DNA of 64,000 bases, from the NCBI RefSeq assembly GCF_019218285.1, contig NZ_JAHUZG010000006.1, positions 1 through 64,000 of the forward strand. The letters are read 5' to 3'. Origin of the DNA: Antarctobacter sediminis. GTDB lineage: Bacteria; Pseudomonadota; Alphaproteobacteria; Rhodobacterales; Rhodobacteraceae. How positions within the stretch are numbered: position 1 is the first letter of the stretch; every line of letters begins with the position of its first letter. Positions 35,104 through 44,104 of this stretch are shown here, one piece after another. The translations under genes and the position numbers were made by a program. The notes beneath the pieces are model-generated. The model saw only the letters and a program-made list of their open reading frames with translations. It did not search any database and was not told where the DNA came from.

Positions 35104-35322
35104 TCAGTTCTCGTTCGCGGCCTGCCATGCGATGCGAGAGATCTCGCTGCGGGCCAGGCCAAGGTCGGCCAGATCGCGGTTGCTCAGAGCCGCCAGCTCT
35201 GCGTAGGTCTGCTTGTAGACCTTGCGGCGGGCGTGGCGTGCCTGGAGCATCTCGACAAAGCCGGCAAAACGTGCGCCGAAACCGCTGTGGGCTTTGGAAG
35301 AAATCGCCGTTGCATGTGCCAT
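35104..35322 (-). CDS. DUF1127 small protein (CcaF1-like)
   Basis: 72 residues. The C-terminal DUF1127 block is visible: YAELAALSNRDLADLGLARSEISRIAWQAA, preceded by a basic helix with RHARRKVYKQ. Small Arg-rich DUF1127 proteins such as CcaF1 of Rhodobacter bind RNA and affect small-RNA processing. Its stop codon is eight bases before the first CUCCUCCC hairpin and no terminator lies between, so gene and hairpins should share one transcript. It diverges from the mrp gene; the promoter in the 225-base gap could not be assigned to a sigma factor by eye. Confidence 0.85.
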   Translation of the reverse strand: MAHATAISSKAHSGFGARFAGFVEMLQARHARRKVYKQTYAELAALSNRDLADLGLARSEISRIAWQAANEN

Positions 35323-35547
35323 TGTTCAGTGCCTCAGTAAAAGCTGTGTTCGTTTGGTTGCGCTAAAGATGGTCGAAATGCTGCGGGTGCACAATGGCCG
35401 GAGAGGCAATGCCGCTATGCAGAAAGTGCATGGGGAATTTGTTCAATTCTTGGGGGTTACGCCCGATCTTTGGGCAATCGCGCGACCGTGGGTTGCGCTA
35501 ACGCGAGGTCAGCGCCACTGATGGGGCGCGCGTCAGAAGGAAGAGGC

Positions 35548-36612
35548 ATGTCAGATAAAACAAACGTGATCGAGGCGGCGCTGGAGAGAGTCGAACTGCC
35601 CGACGGTGGAAACCTGATTTCCAGAGATATGATTCGAGCTTTGCGGGTCGACGAGGGTGTCGTGCGCTTTGTGATCGAGGCACCCAGCGCCGAACTGGCC
35701 CGCCAGATGGAGCCGTTGCGCCAGATGGCGCAACGCGCGGTCGAGGCGGTGCCCGGTGTCACCTCGGCGAGCGTGGTGCTGAGCGCCCCGACGGCCGCCA
35801 AGGCGCCGCCGCAGTTGAAAATGGGGGGGCACCCGAAACCGCAGGAGGGCGTGATGAAGCCCGCAGGCGTCAAGACGATCCTTGCCGTGGGATCGGGAAA
35901 GGGCGGCGTGGGCAAATCGACCGTATCCGCCAACCTTGCCGTGGCGCTGGCGCGGGCCGGAAAATCGGTGGGGCTGCTGGATGCGGATATTCATGGCCCC
36001 TCGCAGCCGCGCATGTTCGGCTTGACGGACAGACCCGCCAGCCCGGACGGCAAGACGATCATCCCGCTCACGGCGCATGGCGTCACGGTGATGTCGATCG
36101 GGTCGATGCTGGCCGAGGACAAGGCGGTGGTCTGGCGCGGTCCGATGTTGATGGGGGCCTTGCAGCAGATGCTGATGCAGGTCGACTGGGGCACCAAGGA
36201 CGTGTTGATCGTCGATCTGCCGCCGGGCACGGGCGATGTGCAACTGTCTCTGGCCCAGAAATCCGAAGTGGCGGGTGCGATCGTGGTCTCGACCCCGCAG
36301 GACGTGGCGCTGATCGACGCGCGCAAGGCGCTGGACGCTTTTGCGACACTGAAAGTGCCGGTGCTGGGGCTGATCGAGAACATGGCGGTTTTCACCTGCC
36401 CGCATTGCGGCAAGGACAGCCATATCTTCGGGCACGGCGGCGTGGTGTCCGAGGCGGAGAAGATCGGGGTGCCCTTGCTGGCACAGTTGCCGATCGACCT
36501 TGATACCCGGCTGGGCGGTGACGGGGGCATGCCGGTGGCTCTGGGCGACAGCGCCATGGCCACGGCCTATGCTCAGTTGGCGGATCGATTGATCAAAGGC
36601 GGGATCGTCTGA
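35548..36612 (+). CDS. apbC: Mrp/ApbC-type Fe-S cluster carrier ATPase
   Basis: 354 residues. An N-terminal MIP18/DUF59 domain (about 1-90) is joined by a Pro/Gly linker to the P-loop ATPase: GSGKGGVGKSTVSANLA is the deviant Walker A, DADIHGPSQPRMFG and DLPPGTGDVQLSLAQ follow. FTCPHCGKDSHIFG contributes the CxxC that holds the bridging Fe-S cluster in the dimer. It delivers clusters to apo-proteins in the cytoplasm. Start 35548 follows GGAAGAGG; the upstream in-frame ATG at 35470 is not supported. Confidence 0.9.
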   Translation: MSDKTNVIEAALERVELPDGGNLISRDMIRALRVDEGVVRFVIEAPSAELARQMEPLRQMAQRAVEAVPGVTSASVVLSAPTAAKAPPQLKMGGHPKPQEGVMKPAGVKTILAVGSGKGGVGKSTVSANLAVALARAGKSVGLLDADIHGPSQPRMFGLTDRPASPDGKTIIPLTAHGVTVMSIGSMLAEDKAVVWRGPMLMGALQQMLMQVDWGTKDVLIVDLPPGTGDVQLSLAQKSEVAGAIVVSTPQDVALIDARKALDAFATLKVPVLGLIENMAVFTCPHCGKDSHIFGHGGVVSEAEKIGVPLLAQLPIDLDTRLGGDGGMPVALGDSAMATAYAQLADRLIKGGIV

Positions 36613-36780
36613 GGTAAATGCGGCTGCGCCTTCGGCGCGTTTGAGTATTTGGGCCAAGAAGAAGCAGGGGCCTGCGCTGCCGGAGGCGTGTTGGGCGCAT
36701 ATATATGTGTCGTTCGGCGCAACGGTGGCGCGGGGCGGGCCCGGCAAAAGGCGTGCCTGGGAAGGAGCGTGCCCGGGGCC

Positions 36781-37929
36781 TTACAGGGCCTTTTGCAGTT
36801 GCAGGAAAAGATCTGTGACGAGGGCGCCCGCGTCGATATTGACGGCGCGGGCGTGGCGGGCGCGGTCACCTGCTTCTTGAGAGATCTCGGCCCAGCGGCG
36901 GCCAGACGCCGGATCGGGCGCGAGGCGGGAAAGGATTTCCGCCTCGCCTTGCAGGACTTCGGGCGGCGGCGTTCCGGTTACGCCTGCGCGGGCCAGCCGC
37001 GCGGCGATCTGGTCGGTCAGGGTCAGCAATAGGTCCAGCCGCGCTTCTTTGCCCTTGCCGGCGCAACTGTCGGAAAGCGCCAGCAGGCCGGCGCGGTCGA
37101 GCGCGGGCATGCTGCCCAGAAGGCGCAGGAGGTTGCCATACAAGGTCAGCCCGTCCAGTGTCAGCAATCGCATCGCCGCGCCCACGGACCCTTCGGCCAG
37201 GGTGGTCAGCGGTGCGATCTGATCCTCGGCCACATCCGCCCCGGCCTGAGAGAGGGCCTGTGCCATGTCTGAAGCCCCAAGCGGTGCAAGCCGCAGCGTC
37301 CGGCACCGGGAGCGGATCGTGGGCAGGAGGCGCGCAGGTTGGTGGCTGAGCAGCAGCAGAGTGGCATTGGCGGGCGGCTCTTCCAGCATTTTCAACAGTG
37401 CGTTGGCGGCGGGGGTATTCAACTCGTCCGCGCTGTCGACGATGACGACCCGGCGGCCTCCGTCGGCAGAGCTGAGGCCAAAGAAGCTGTGCAGCTTGCG
37501 GATTTCATCGACGCGGATCACGTCGGAGAAACGCCCGTCTTTCAGGGCTTTCTCACGCTCGCTGTCCGAACTGCCGGCGCCGCCCCGACGCAGCAGGAAA
37601 AGACCCGGTTCGGAAAGGGCCCGCATGCGGTGCGCAACGGGGTGGTCCGGGTCGATGTGCAATGTGTCGGGGGGCGGAGGGGCACCGATCAGCCCGTCCT
37701 GATCTGTCGGCGGGGTGGCCAGAAGAAAGCGGGCGATTTGCCAGGCAAGCGTGGCCTTGCCCAGCCCGCGCGGACCGGTCAACAGCCAACCATGGTGCAG
37801 GCGGCCAGAGTTATAGGCGGTGAGGAAGGCTTGCTCGGCCTTGTCCTGGCCGATGACGCGCGGGGTCTCGCGCGGATGCGGCGCACCGTCGAGCCGGTCC
37901 GGTTCTGGCAGGTCGACAGGGTCGTTCAT
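36781..37929 (-). CDS. holB: DNA polymerase III subunit delta'
   Basis: 382 residues, AAA+ clamp-loader subunit. The P-loop is degenerate (GPRGLGKATLAW), as in delta' subunits that do not hydrolyse ATP; VRVDEIRKL-type and IVDSADELNTPAANALLKMLEEPP segments contain the Walker B and SRC-like region, and IRSRCRTLRL the arginine finger. No cysteine zinc module is visible. It loads the beta clamp at the replication fork. It lies after tmk, with a four-base overlap (ATGA). Confidence 0.9.
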   Translation of the reverse strand: MNDPVDLPEPDRLDGAPHPRETPRVIGQDKAEQAFLTAYNSGRLHHGWLLTGPRGLGKATLAWQIARFLLATPPTDQDGLIGAPPPPDTLHIDPDHPVAHRMRALSEPGLFLLRRGGAGSSDSEREKALKDGRFSDVIRVDEIRKLHSFFGLSSADGGRRVVIVDSADELNTPAANALLKMLEEPPANATLLLLSHQPARLLPTIRSRCRTLRLAPLGASDMAQALSQAGADVAEDQIAPLTTLAEGSVGAAMRLLTLDGLTLYGNLLRLLGSMPALDRAGLLALSDSCAGKGKEARLDLLLTLTDQIAARLARAGVTGTPPPEVLQGEAEILSRLAPDPASGRRWAEISQEAGDRARHARAVNIDAGALVTDLFLQLQKAL

Positions 37930-38573
37930 GCAGGCGCCTTAGGCAGATGAGGTGCAATGACGGCGCGAATGTCGGCGGCCACGGCATCGATATCGCGATT
38001 GCCGTCAATCACCCGGAAGCGCTCGGGATCTTCATGCGCCAGAGCGAGGAAGCCGTCGCGCATCTGTTGTTGGAGCGACAAGCCGAAATCCTCGAACCGT
38101 TCTTCGGCGGTGGCGCGCGCCTTGGCCCGCGACAGCCCGGCCTCGGCCGGCATGTCGACCAGCAGCGTCAGGTCCGGTTCGACCCCGATCATCAGTCTGT
38201 GCAGGGCGTCCACCTTGGCCCGCAGGCCGCCGCGTCCTTGATACATCCGGGTGCTGTCAGCGAAACGGTCACAGATGACAATACGGCCAGCTTCCAAGGC
38301 GGGCAGGATCACCCGTTCAAGATGGTCGCGGCGTGCGGCGGTGAACAACAGAAGTTCGGTTTCCGCCGACCAGCGATCCGGGTCGCCTTGCAGGACAAGC
38401 GCGCGGATCTCCTCGGCCCCCGGGCTGCCGCCCGGTTCCCGGGTCAGCACCGGATCCAGCCCCTTGGCGCGCAGGCTGTCGCACAGGCCGCGCGCCTGTG
38501 TGGATTTGCCGGACCCGTCGATGCCTTCGAAACTGATGAACAGGCCGGGCCAGGGGCGGTGTGTCGTCGTCAC
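37926..38573 (-). CDS. tmk: Thymidylate kinase
   Basis: 215 residues. FEGIDGSGKSTQA is the P-loop, LTREPGGSPGAEEIR the DRE/DRX region, and CDRFADSTRMYQGRGG the substrate-binding part; RAKARATAEERFE is the lid. It phosphorylates dTMP to dTDP. The gene overlaps holB and the D,D-carboxypeptidase gene by four bases each, so the three genes dac-tmk-holB are read as one operon with coupled translation, a common order in Rhodobacterales. Confidence 0.95.
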   Translation of the reverse strand: MTTTHRPWPGLFISFEGIDGSGKSTQARGLCDSLRAKGLDPVLTREPGGSPGAEEIRALVLQGDPDRWSAETELLLFTAARRDHLERVILPALEAGRIVICDRFADSTRMYQGRGGLRAKVDALHRLMIGVEPDLTLLVDMPAEAGLSRAKARATAEERFEDFGLSLQQQMRDGFLALAHEDPERFRVIDGNRDIDAVAADIRAVIAPHLPKAPA

Positions 38574-39739
38574 ATGGCCTCCTCGGCGTCCTCGGCAAAA
38601 CGTTTGATCAGCAGGCTGCTGACCGTCATCATCCGATCAAGGAAACCGCCGGCGTCCACCTTTTCGGCGGCGAACAGAGGGACGCGGGTTTCCGGCAGGC
38701 CATCGGGCTGGATGATGAGTTCCGCCAGCTTTTGCCCCTTGGACACCGGGGCCTGAATCGGGCCGGTATAGACAACTTCGGCTTTGATACCCTCGGCGCT
38801 CATGGTGGGCAGCAGCAGCGTCACGTCCTTGTCAGAAACAAGATCAACATGTTCGGCAGATCCCATCCAGACCTCGGCCCTGGCAATGCTGGCGCCCTTT
38901 GTCACCACGGTCTGTTCCGCGAACTGGCGGAAGGCCCAGTTGACGATGGCCTCGGATTCCTCGGCGCGGGCGCGGGTGCTGTCCAGTCCGGTGATCGCAA
39001 AGACAACGCGGCGCTCGCCGTTCTTGGCCGATCCGACCAGCCCATAGCCTGCCTCGGCGGTGTGACCGGTCTTGAGACCGTCAGCCCCGTTCACCAGACC
39101 CAAAAGCGGGTTGCGGTTGTTCACGTTCGACGGCGCGCGCCCGTCGAATTCGAATTTGCGCTCTGAGAACATCGGGTAGAATTCCGGGAAATCACCGATG
39201 ATCCGCGTGGCCAGCAGCGTCAGGTCGCGCATGGACATGACATGGCCCTGCGCGGGCCAGCCTGAGGCGTTCTTGAACGTCGAAGAGGTCATGCCAAGCT
39301 GCTGCGCGCGCTGCGTCATCAGGCGGGCAAAACCTGCTTCGGTGCCATCTGGGCTGAGCGCTTCGGCCAGAACGACGCAGGCGTCGTTGCCGGACAGGAC
39401 GATCACGCCGCGCAGCAGATCCTCGACCTTGACGCGGTCGGTGGTGTCCAGAAACATCGTCGACCCGCCAAAAGACATGGCGTGGGCCGACACCGGCAGC
39501 CGTTCATCCAGTTGCAGGCGACCGTCGCGAATGGCCTCGAAAGCGATGTACAGCGTCATGAGCTTGGACATCGACGCGGGCGGCAGCGCAAGGTCGGCGT
39601 CCTTGGCCAACAGCACGGTTCCGGTGGTTTGATCCATCACGAAGGCGGCCCGGGCGCGGGTGTCGAACGCCATGGCGGCGCTGGAAAGGGTCAAGGCCAG
39701 CGCAGTGCCGGTCACAAGGCTGCGGAACATCAGGCTCAT
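38570..39739 (-). CDS. D-alanyl-D-alanine carboxypeptidase (PBP5/DacC type)
   Basis: 389 residues with a signal peptide (to about residue 24, AMAFD). The S11 peptidase motifs are SMSKL (catalytic Ser and Lys, SxxK), SGNDACVVLAE (SxN) and LKTGHTAEAGYG (KTG). The C-terminal domain (about 280-370) and an amphipathic tail FLDRMMTVSSLLIKRFAEDAE probably anchor it on the periplasmic face of the inner membrane. It trims the terminal D-Ala of peptidoglycan stem peptides. First gene of the dac-tmk-holB unit. Confidence 0.9.
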   Translation of the reverse strand: MSLMFRSLVTGTALALTLSSAAMAFDTRARAAFVMDQTTGTVLLAKDADLALPPASMSKLMTLYIAFEAIRDGRLQLDERLPVSAHAMSFGGSTMFLDTTDRVKVEDLLRGVIVLSGNDACVVLAEALSPDGTEAGFARLMTQRAQQLGMTSSTFKNASGWPAQGHVMSMRDLTLLATRIIGDFPEFYPMFSERKFEFDGRAPSNVNNRNPLLGLVNGADGLKTGHTAEAGYGLVGSAKNGERRVVFAITGLDSTRARAEESEAIVNWAFRQFAEQTVVTKGASIARAEVWMGSAEHVDLVSDKDVTLLLPTMSAEGIKAEVVYTGPIQAPVSKGQKLAELIIQPDGLPETRVPLFAAEKVDAGGFLDRMMTVSSLLIKRFAEDAEEAM

Positions 39740-39880
39740 CTATTTCCTCCGAGTCGCGGATGGGGATCGACACAGGGCAGTTATCGCCCAAGCCGGACCG
39801 GCTGTCATCCCGATGGGCAGTCCCGCGCGCAGCGGACCGCCGATTCAGGGGGACGCCACGCCGGGCGCAGATCCATCAGG

Positions 39881-40801
39881 TCAGTCCGTAACTGCGTAAG
39901 CGTCGGTGAAGCCGGTCTTTTTGATCGTCTGGATCAGGGTGGCCAGTTCATCCTTGGACTGTGCCGGGCCGACAACCACACGCCAGAAGGTCTTGCCCTT
40001 CGAGGTGAAGGTCTTGACCGTCGGCACCATGCCGGCCTGCCGCATGGCAGTGGCGGTGTTCTTGGCGTTCTGCTCGACGCTGAAAATGCCGATCTGGATA
40101 AAGGGTTTCGCCAGCTTCGATGTGCTTGCCACAGCGGCGGGTTTGGGTGCCGGCGCAACCGGGCGCGCCTTGGGCGGAGTGGGGGCGGATCCGTCGATGG
40201 CCGCGGCAGCACCGCCGATCACCGGATCCAGCGGCATAGCGTCCACGCCCGGAGCCGCGGGAACGGCCCCCGCGGCAGGGGCGGCGGCCAACAGCGGATC
40301 ATCCAGCGGTGCCTCAGGGTCCGCCTGCGGTTCGGGCGCTTCCTCGCGGCGCAGGGCCACCACGTCAAGGTTGGTCGGTTGTCCCGCCAGCATGCCCAGT
40401 GCGGCAGCTGCGTCAGACGACACCTGAAGCCGGGGGCCGGGCGTTTCGCGTTCCTTGCGGAACAGCGCTCCGATCACGAACTTGCCGTTCTGCTGGTTGC
40501 GGATGATGACCCGCTCGGGGTCCTTGGCGTCGGGATGCGCGACCCAGACGCCGCCCAGCGAGGGGCGGCCATCCCAGAGACCGGCTTCTTTCGCCTCAAA
40601 GATCTCGGGCGCTTCGACGTCACGCGGGGTGCCGCGCGGCTCGGCGGTACTGGCGCGGGCGACCACGTCACCGTCGCCGCCGTCCTTGGATTTCAGAAAG
40701 CCCGGCATCTGACCATCGGCGCAGGCTGCGACCAGAAAAAGAGCCGTGCCTGCGGTGGACAGACGAAGAGTCCGGGAAAGATTGGATAGGATGCCGCTCA
40801 T
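39881..40801 (-). CDS. SPOR-domain lipoprotein
   Basis: 306 residues. The lipobox ALFLVAAC (Cys about 27) marks a lipoprotein; a long Pro/Ala-rich linker (about 140-225) leads to a C-terminal SPOR domain (FIQIGIFSVEQNAKNTATAM to AYAVTD) that binds denuded peptidoglycan at division sites. It lies upstream of the D,D-carboxypeptidase on the same strand, in keeping with a cell-wall role. The ATG at 40801 is chosen because the signal sequence starts there; the frame extends upstream without a plausible leader. Confidence 0.8.
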   Translation of the reverse strand: MSGILSNLSRTLRLSTAGTALFLVAACADGQMPGFLKSKDGGDGDVVARASTAEPRGTPRDVEAPEIFEAKEAGLWDGRPSLGGVWVAHPDAKDPERVIIRNQQNGKFVIGALFRKERETPGPRLQVSSDAAAALGMLAGQPTNLDVVALRREEAPEPQADPEAPLDDPLLAAAPAAGAVPAAPGVDAMPLDPVIGGAAAAIDGSAPTPPKARPVAPAPKPAAVASTSKLAKPFIQIGIFSVEQNAKNTATAMRQAGMVPTVKTFTSKGKTFWRVVVGPAQSKDELATLIQTIKKTGFTDAYAVTD

Positions 40802-41012
40802 GTCTTGCCTCTTGCCCTTGTGGTGCCGCGGGGTTTCCCGGGCGAGCGCCGGGTTTTCCCGGTCGCACACTGCCTTGACGGGCTCTGACGGCCCTGTTTG
40901 GCACAAGGATAACTTGTCAAGGCCCACATGGAAAGCCTGCAAAATTCGGCTGCGCGGATTTTCGGCTAGGTGCTTTCAGAATCGGGAAACACCGATTATC
41001 GCTGTCCGGACC

Positions 41013-41102
41013 GGAGGTTTGGCAGAGTGGTCGAATGCGGCGGTCTTGAAAACCGTTGGGCGTGAGAGCGTCCCCAGGGTTCGAATCCCTGAGCCTCCGC
41101 CA
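41013..41102 (+). tRNA. tRNA-Ser (anticodon UGA)
   Basis: 90 bases with a long variable arm as expected for tRNA-Ser. Acceptor stem GGAGGTT/AGCCTCC with a G discriminator and encoded CCA (41100-41102); the anticodon TGA is at 41047-41049 in the loop CTTGAAAA; the T-arm is AGGGTTCGAATCCCT. A mobile-type island begins directly downstream. Confidence 0.97.
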
Positions 41103-41347
41103 TGATCGTCAAGCAAATAGGCGATTTTTACTGGATCTTTTTGAACGAAGAAAGCCGCAGATACACTTGCAGATACACTTCGTGTTTAGCGTTTTGGCTT
41201 AGGTAGGTTAAGCTGTATCGCCCATACAGTTGCTCTCTTCGTGTTGATTAACTGGGGTTCCTGCCGGATCCAGCTTCGATCTATGATACTCTGCATCCGC
41301 TCAGGTGACTCGAATGGCTCTGCCCCTCATCGCGGAGGAAAATCGAT

Positions 41348-42199
41348 TTGACTGACAAGCCGCAGACAACAAGCTGGGGCTGGGAGCCCCTCATTGAAAC
41401 CGCGTTCTGGGACGATGTGGATGAATGGTGGCGAGACCATCTGCGACTTGCCCCGGATGACAAGGCGCCACTCCTTGCATTGCTGCGCAGGCTGGAGGAG
41501 ATCGTACCGACGGTTCGCGTCGAGAACGGCGAAGAGGCTAATGTCCGGCTTATCCGGCAATCTGACTCAGCAGGCCATTGGAAACATCGGGAGCACTTGC
41601 GGGGCGCGGCTATTATCCTTGAACTTGGAGAGCTGGCAGCCGCCGCAGAAGGGCCCCCGCCGATTGCCAGTGTCGGCTGGGCGGAGCATCGGGAGGAAGT
41701 GGAAGCATGCCTTGGCGACCTCATTGTGTGGCCCGAGGTTACAGCGGGAGTCGACGAGTTGTCACGCCGCGCGCATGTCGACGCCGCACTGGAGTTGTTG
41801 GAGAGCCTCGATTTCACGACGTCTTTGGTGACGGAGCAAATGGACACGGAAGAAGACCGCACATGGCTCTCTGAGATCATTGCCGAGGTCGCCTTTGCAA
41901 GCTTCACAGCCGGACGCCATGTTCAAGCCGCCTGGGGCAAAGAGCTTGAACAGTTTGTGCCAACCGGTCGAAAGGTTCGGCAGGCCCAAACGCGCGGTGG
42001 CGATGCGCGCAGGGGGCAGACGAAAGAGCAGTCCCAAGCTGTTCTGAAGGAAATACAGCGCCTTGTTTCCGAAGGGCACCCGGCGAAACGTGCTGCTGAA
42101 CTCGCCGCGCAAAAAGGGATCGGCACCTCCGCCAGCGCCAATAGACAGTTGCACTATAGGGACCAAAAACGGCGAAGAAGCGGGCCGGGAACAGCTTGA
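41348..42199 (+). CDS. Hypothetical island protein
   Basis: 283 residues. The N-terminal 40 residues are rich in Trp (SWGWEPLIETAFWDDVDEWW); the middle is acidic and helical; the last about 75 residues are basic with a helical segment GHPAKRAAELAAQKGI and SANRQLHYRDQKRRR that could be a helix-turn-helix. No known family was recognised and no signal peptide or membrane segment is present. A GAGGAAAATCGATTTG leader precedes the ATG. It is the first gene of the island after the tRNA. Confidence 0.5.
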   Translation: MTDKPQTTSWGWEPLIETAFWDDVDEWWRDHLRLAPDDKAPLLALLRRLEEIVPTVRVENGEEANVRLIRQSDSAGHWKHREHLRGAAIILELGELAAAAEGPPPIASVGWAEHREEVEACLGDLIVWPEVTAGVDELSRRAHVDAALELLESLDFTTSLVTEQMDTEEDRTWLSEIIAEVAFASFTAGRHVQAAWGKELEQFVPTGRKVRQAQTRGGDARRGQTKEQSQAVLKEIQRLVSEGHPAKRAAELAAQKGIGTSASANRQLHYRDQKRRRSGPGTA

Positions 42200-42811
42200 G
42201 GACGGCCATCGGCAGCCTTCCGCGAATCTGTTGCAATCGTCGATCCGGAGGCGGCCTCTGACGCGACGCAATGAGGCCCGCTCCCCGAAGGACTCATTGC
42301 CTCTCCCCGCACCTGTCCTTCATTCGAAGCAGCCGCGAGGCTGCGGCGCTGGGCGAGAAGCATTACATCAGCGTTTAGCGCGCCATTGTATTGCTTGCGG
42401 ATGGCGGCCTGATCGTCCGTCCTCAAATTGAGGAAATACCCACGGCGGGCCTCCTGTGACGGCCTATCTGCTCGAATGGCGCGCCTCCCAGACTGCGATT
42501 GTTGCGCATCTGTCGCCCAAGTTCACGACCCGCCTCGCGGATCGCCCGCAGGACCACTAACTGGGCGCCGCCGCACCTCTCAGTTCCGTCAACGTCACTG
42601 CAGTCGTTCCAATGTGATTTGCGCTCCGCAACAAGGCAATTCTGTTGCGTGACGCAATGCGCGCGAGCGATCCCGGCACTACGAGCCTTACATGCTGCCA
42701 TGTGGGTACCAAAAGTTGTGACACATCAGACCACTGTCACACGGTGAAATCTCTATGTCTCAGCTCAACGCATGACGACGCGTCACGACGCAAGATAGGC
42801 GAGGCTGAGCA
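42200..42811. other. 612-base stretch without a supported gene
   Basis: Several short reading frames are present but none has a ribosome site, codon use or family likeness that would support it. The right end contains the inverted repeat listed separately and is probably the control region of the AlpA-like gene. Nothing else was recognised. Confidence 0.5.
42717..42741. promoter_or_regulatory. Inverted repeat, possible operator
   Basis: TGTGACA (42717-42723) and TGTCACA (42735-42741) form a perfect 7-bp inverted repeat around eleven bases, 71 bases before the AlpA-like gene. A repressor site is a possibility only. Confidence 0.3.
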
Positions 42812-43093
42812 GTGAACAAGAACTTTGCAATCGACACGACGGCGACAGCCTTCGCGCAAGCGGAAATTGACCCTTTCGCCACCGGGAACTCGGTTGCCGG
42901 CATTGTCGAACGCCTGATCCGCGACACGGAAGGCGCAGCCCTTCTCTCTTGCTCCAAGGCGACCTGGTGGCGCCGGGTCGCTGACGGCACGATGCCGCAG
43001 CCGGTTCGTATCGGATCGATGACCCGCTGGAAGCTGTCCGAAGTCCTCGCGGCCATCGAGCGCCTGAGCGCGCCGCAAGCTCCCGAGCGCTAA
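42812..43093 (+). CDS. AlpA-like helix-turn-helix protein
   Basis: 93 residues. The centre, LLSCSKATWWRRVADGTMPQPVRIG, followed by TRWKLSEVLAAIERL, matches the small AlpA/MerR-type winged-helix regulators found in prophages and integrative elements, which activate excision genes. The N-terminal 35 residues are not conserved in the family. It probably controls the genes that follow at once on the same strand. Confidence 0.65.
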   Translation: MNKNFAIDTTATAFAQAEIDPFATGNSVAGIVERLIRDTEGAALLSCSKATWWRRVADGTMPQPVRIGSMTRWKLSEVLAAIERLSAPQAPER

Positions 43094-43097
43094 GGTG

Positions 43098-43298
43098 ATG
43101 GCCCTCGGAATGTCCCTCATACCGGCCTTCGACTGCCCCATAGGCGCTCATGGCCTTGCCATTTGCGAGGACCGGCGCGCCATGCCACAGGGGACGCCCA
43201 TCATTCTGTGCTCCGTGCAGTACCGGCCGGTCGTGGGCAACGGCGTCTACATGACCTGCCGGGCCAAGGACCAGCGGTCCTCGGAGCCCGTGGCATGA
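43098..43298 (+). CDS. Small island protein
   Basis: 66 residues if begun at the ATG at 43098; a GTG one codon earlier is possible. Its start lies four bases after the AlpA-like stop and its end overlaps the DUF1376 start (ATGA), so it fits an ordered phage-type gene string. Cys and Pro are frequent. No family recognised. Confidence 0.45.
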   Translation: MALGMSLIPAFDCPIGAHGLAICEDRRAMPQGTPIILCSVQYRPVVGNGVYMTCRAKDQRSSEPVA

Positions 43299-44104
43299 AC
43301 AAGAACCGCCTCCCCTATTACAAAGCCTATCCCCGGGATTTCATCGAGGGAACCGTTGGCATGGAGGCTGATCTCAAGGGCGCTTATCGCCTCGTGCTCG
43401 ACCTCATCTACATGCATAGCGGGCGCCTCCCGGATGATCCTGGGTACATCTGCGGAATCCTCGGAACATCGAAGCGCAAGTGGGGCACACAGCGCAACCG
43501 TCTCATCGAAATGGGCAAACTGTTCGTTGACGGCGAGTTTCTGGGCAATTTTCGCGCCGATATCGAGCTCGAAAAACTCGGAAAATTTCAGAATACACAG
43601 CGCCAAAACAGCCTCGGGCAGAACAAAAACAATGGCTTGGGAACTCCACGGCCTGACCAACCAGAACCAGAACCAGATTCAGAACCAGAGAAGAGAGAAA
43701 CTTCTGTTTCCGTCTCTCCTCGCGATGATCAGGCTGAGCTGGACAGCGATCTCGAGACGGCAGTGACCATCTTCAACGCCGCCGCCGATCAGGCCGACTG
43801 GCCGAAGGTTCAGAAACTGACCGACGCCCGCCGCAAACAGCTGAACGCCCGCCTGAACGATTGCGGTGGGCTGGAAGGCTGGAAGATCGCGGTCGGCAAG
43901 GCCCAGGAGAGCGACTTTTGCCGTGGTCGCACGTCAAGGCCTTGGACCGGTTTTGGCTTTGACTGGCTCATCAAAGCTTCGAATTTCACCAAAGTCATGG
44001 AGGGAAACTATGACAACCGCAGTCGCCTATCCGAACCTTCCCACCTGCCCGGACACCGGTCAGATCCTGCCATTGAGCAAATCGCTCGACTCACAGGGCA
44101 TTAA
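43295..44104 (+). CDS. DUF1376 phage-type protein
   Basis: 269 residues. The N-terminus LPYYKAYPRDFIEGTVGMEADLKGAYRLVLDLIY is the DUF1376 signature (YPxDF...T...M...E.GAY..LL...W); the rest is a polar linker with repeated PEPE and a C-terminal helical part. Such proteins occur in prophage replication modules. Its end overlaps the next gene by 95 bases in another frame. The start codon overlaps the previous stop. Confidence 0.7.
   Translation: MNKNRLPYYKAYPRDFIEGTVGMEADLKGAYRLVLDLIYMHSGRLPDDPGYICGILGTSKRKWGTQRNRLIEMGKLFVDGEFLGNFRADIELEKLGKFQNTQRQNSLGQNKNNGLGTPRPDQPEPEPDSEPEKRETSVSVSPRDDQAELDSDLETAVTIFNAAADQADWPKVQKLTDARRKQLNARLNDCGGLEGWKIAVGKAQESDFCRGRTSRPWTGFGFDWLIKASNFTKVMEGNYDNRSRLSEPSHLPGHRSDPAIEQIARLTGH

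Noticed and set aside
34547-35340. Long reading frames with repeated Gly/Pro-rich peptide blocks on both strands of the hairpin array
   Set aside because: They are translations of the tandem RNA hairpins; they lack ribosome sites and family likeness, and the stems explain the sequence.
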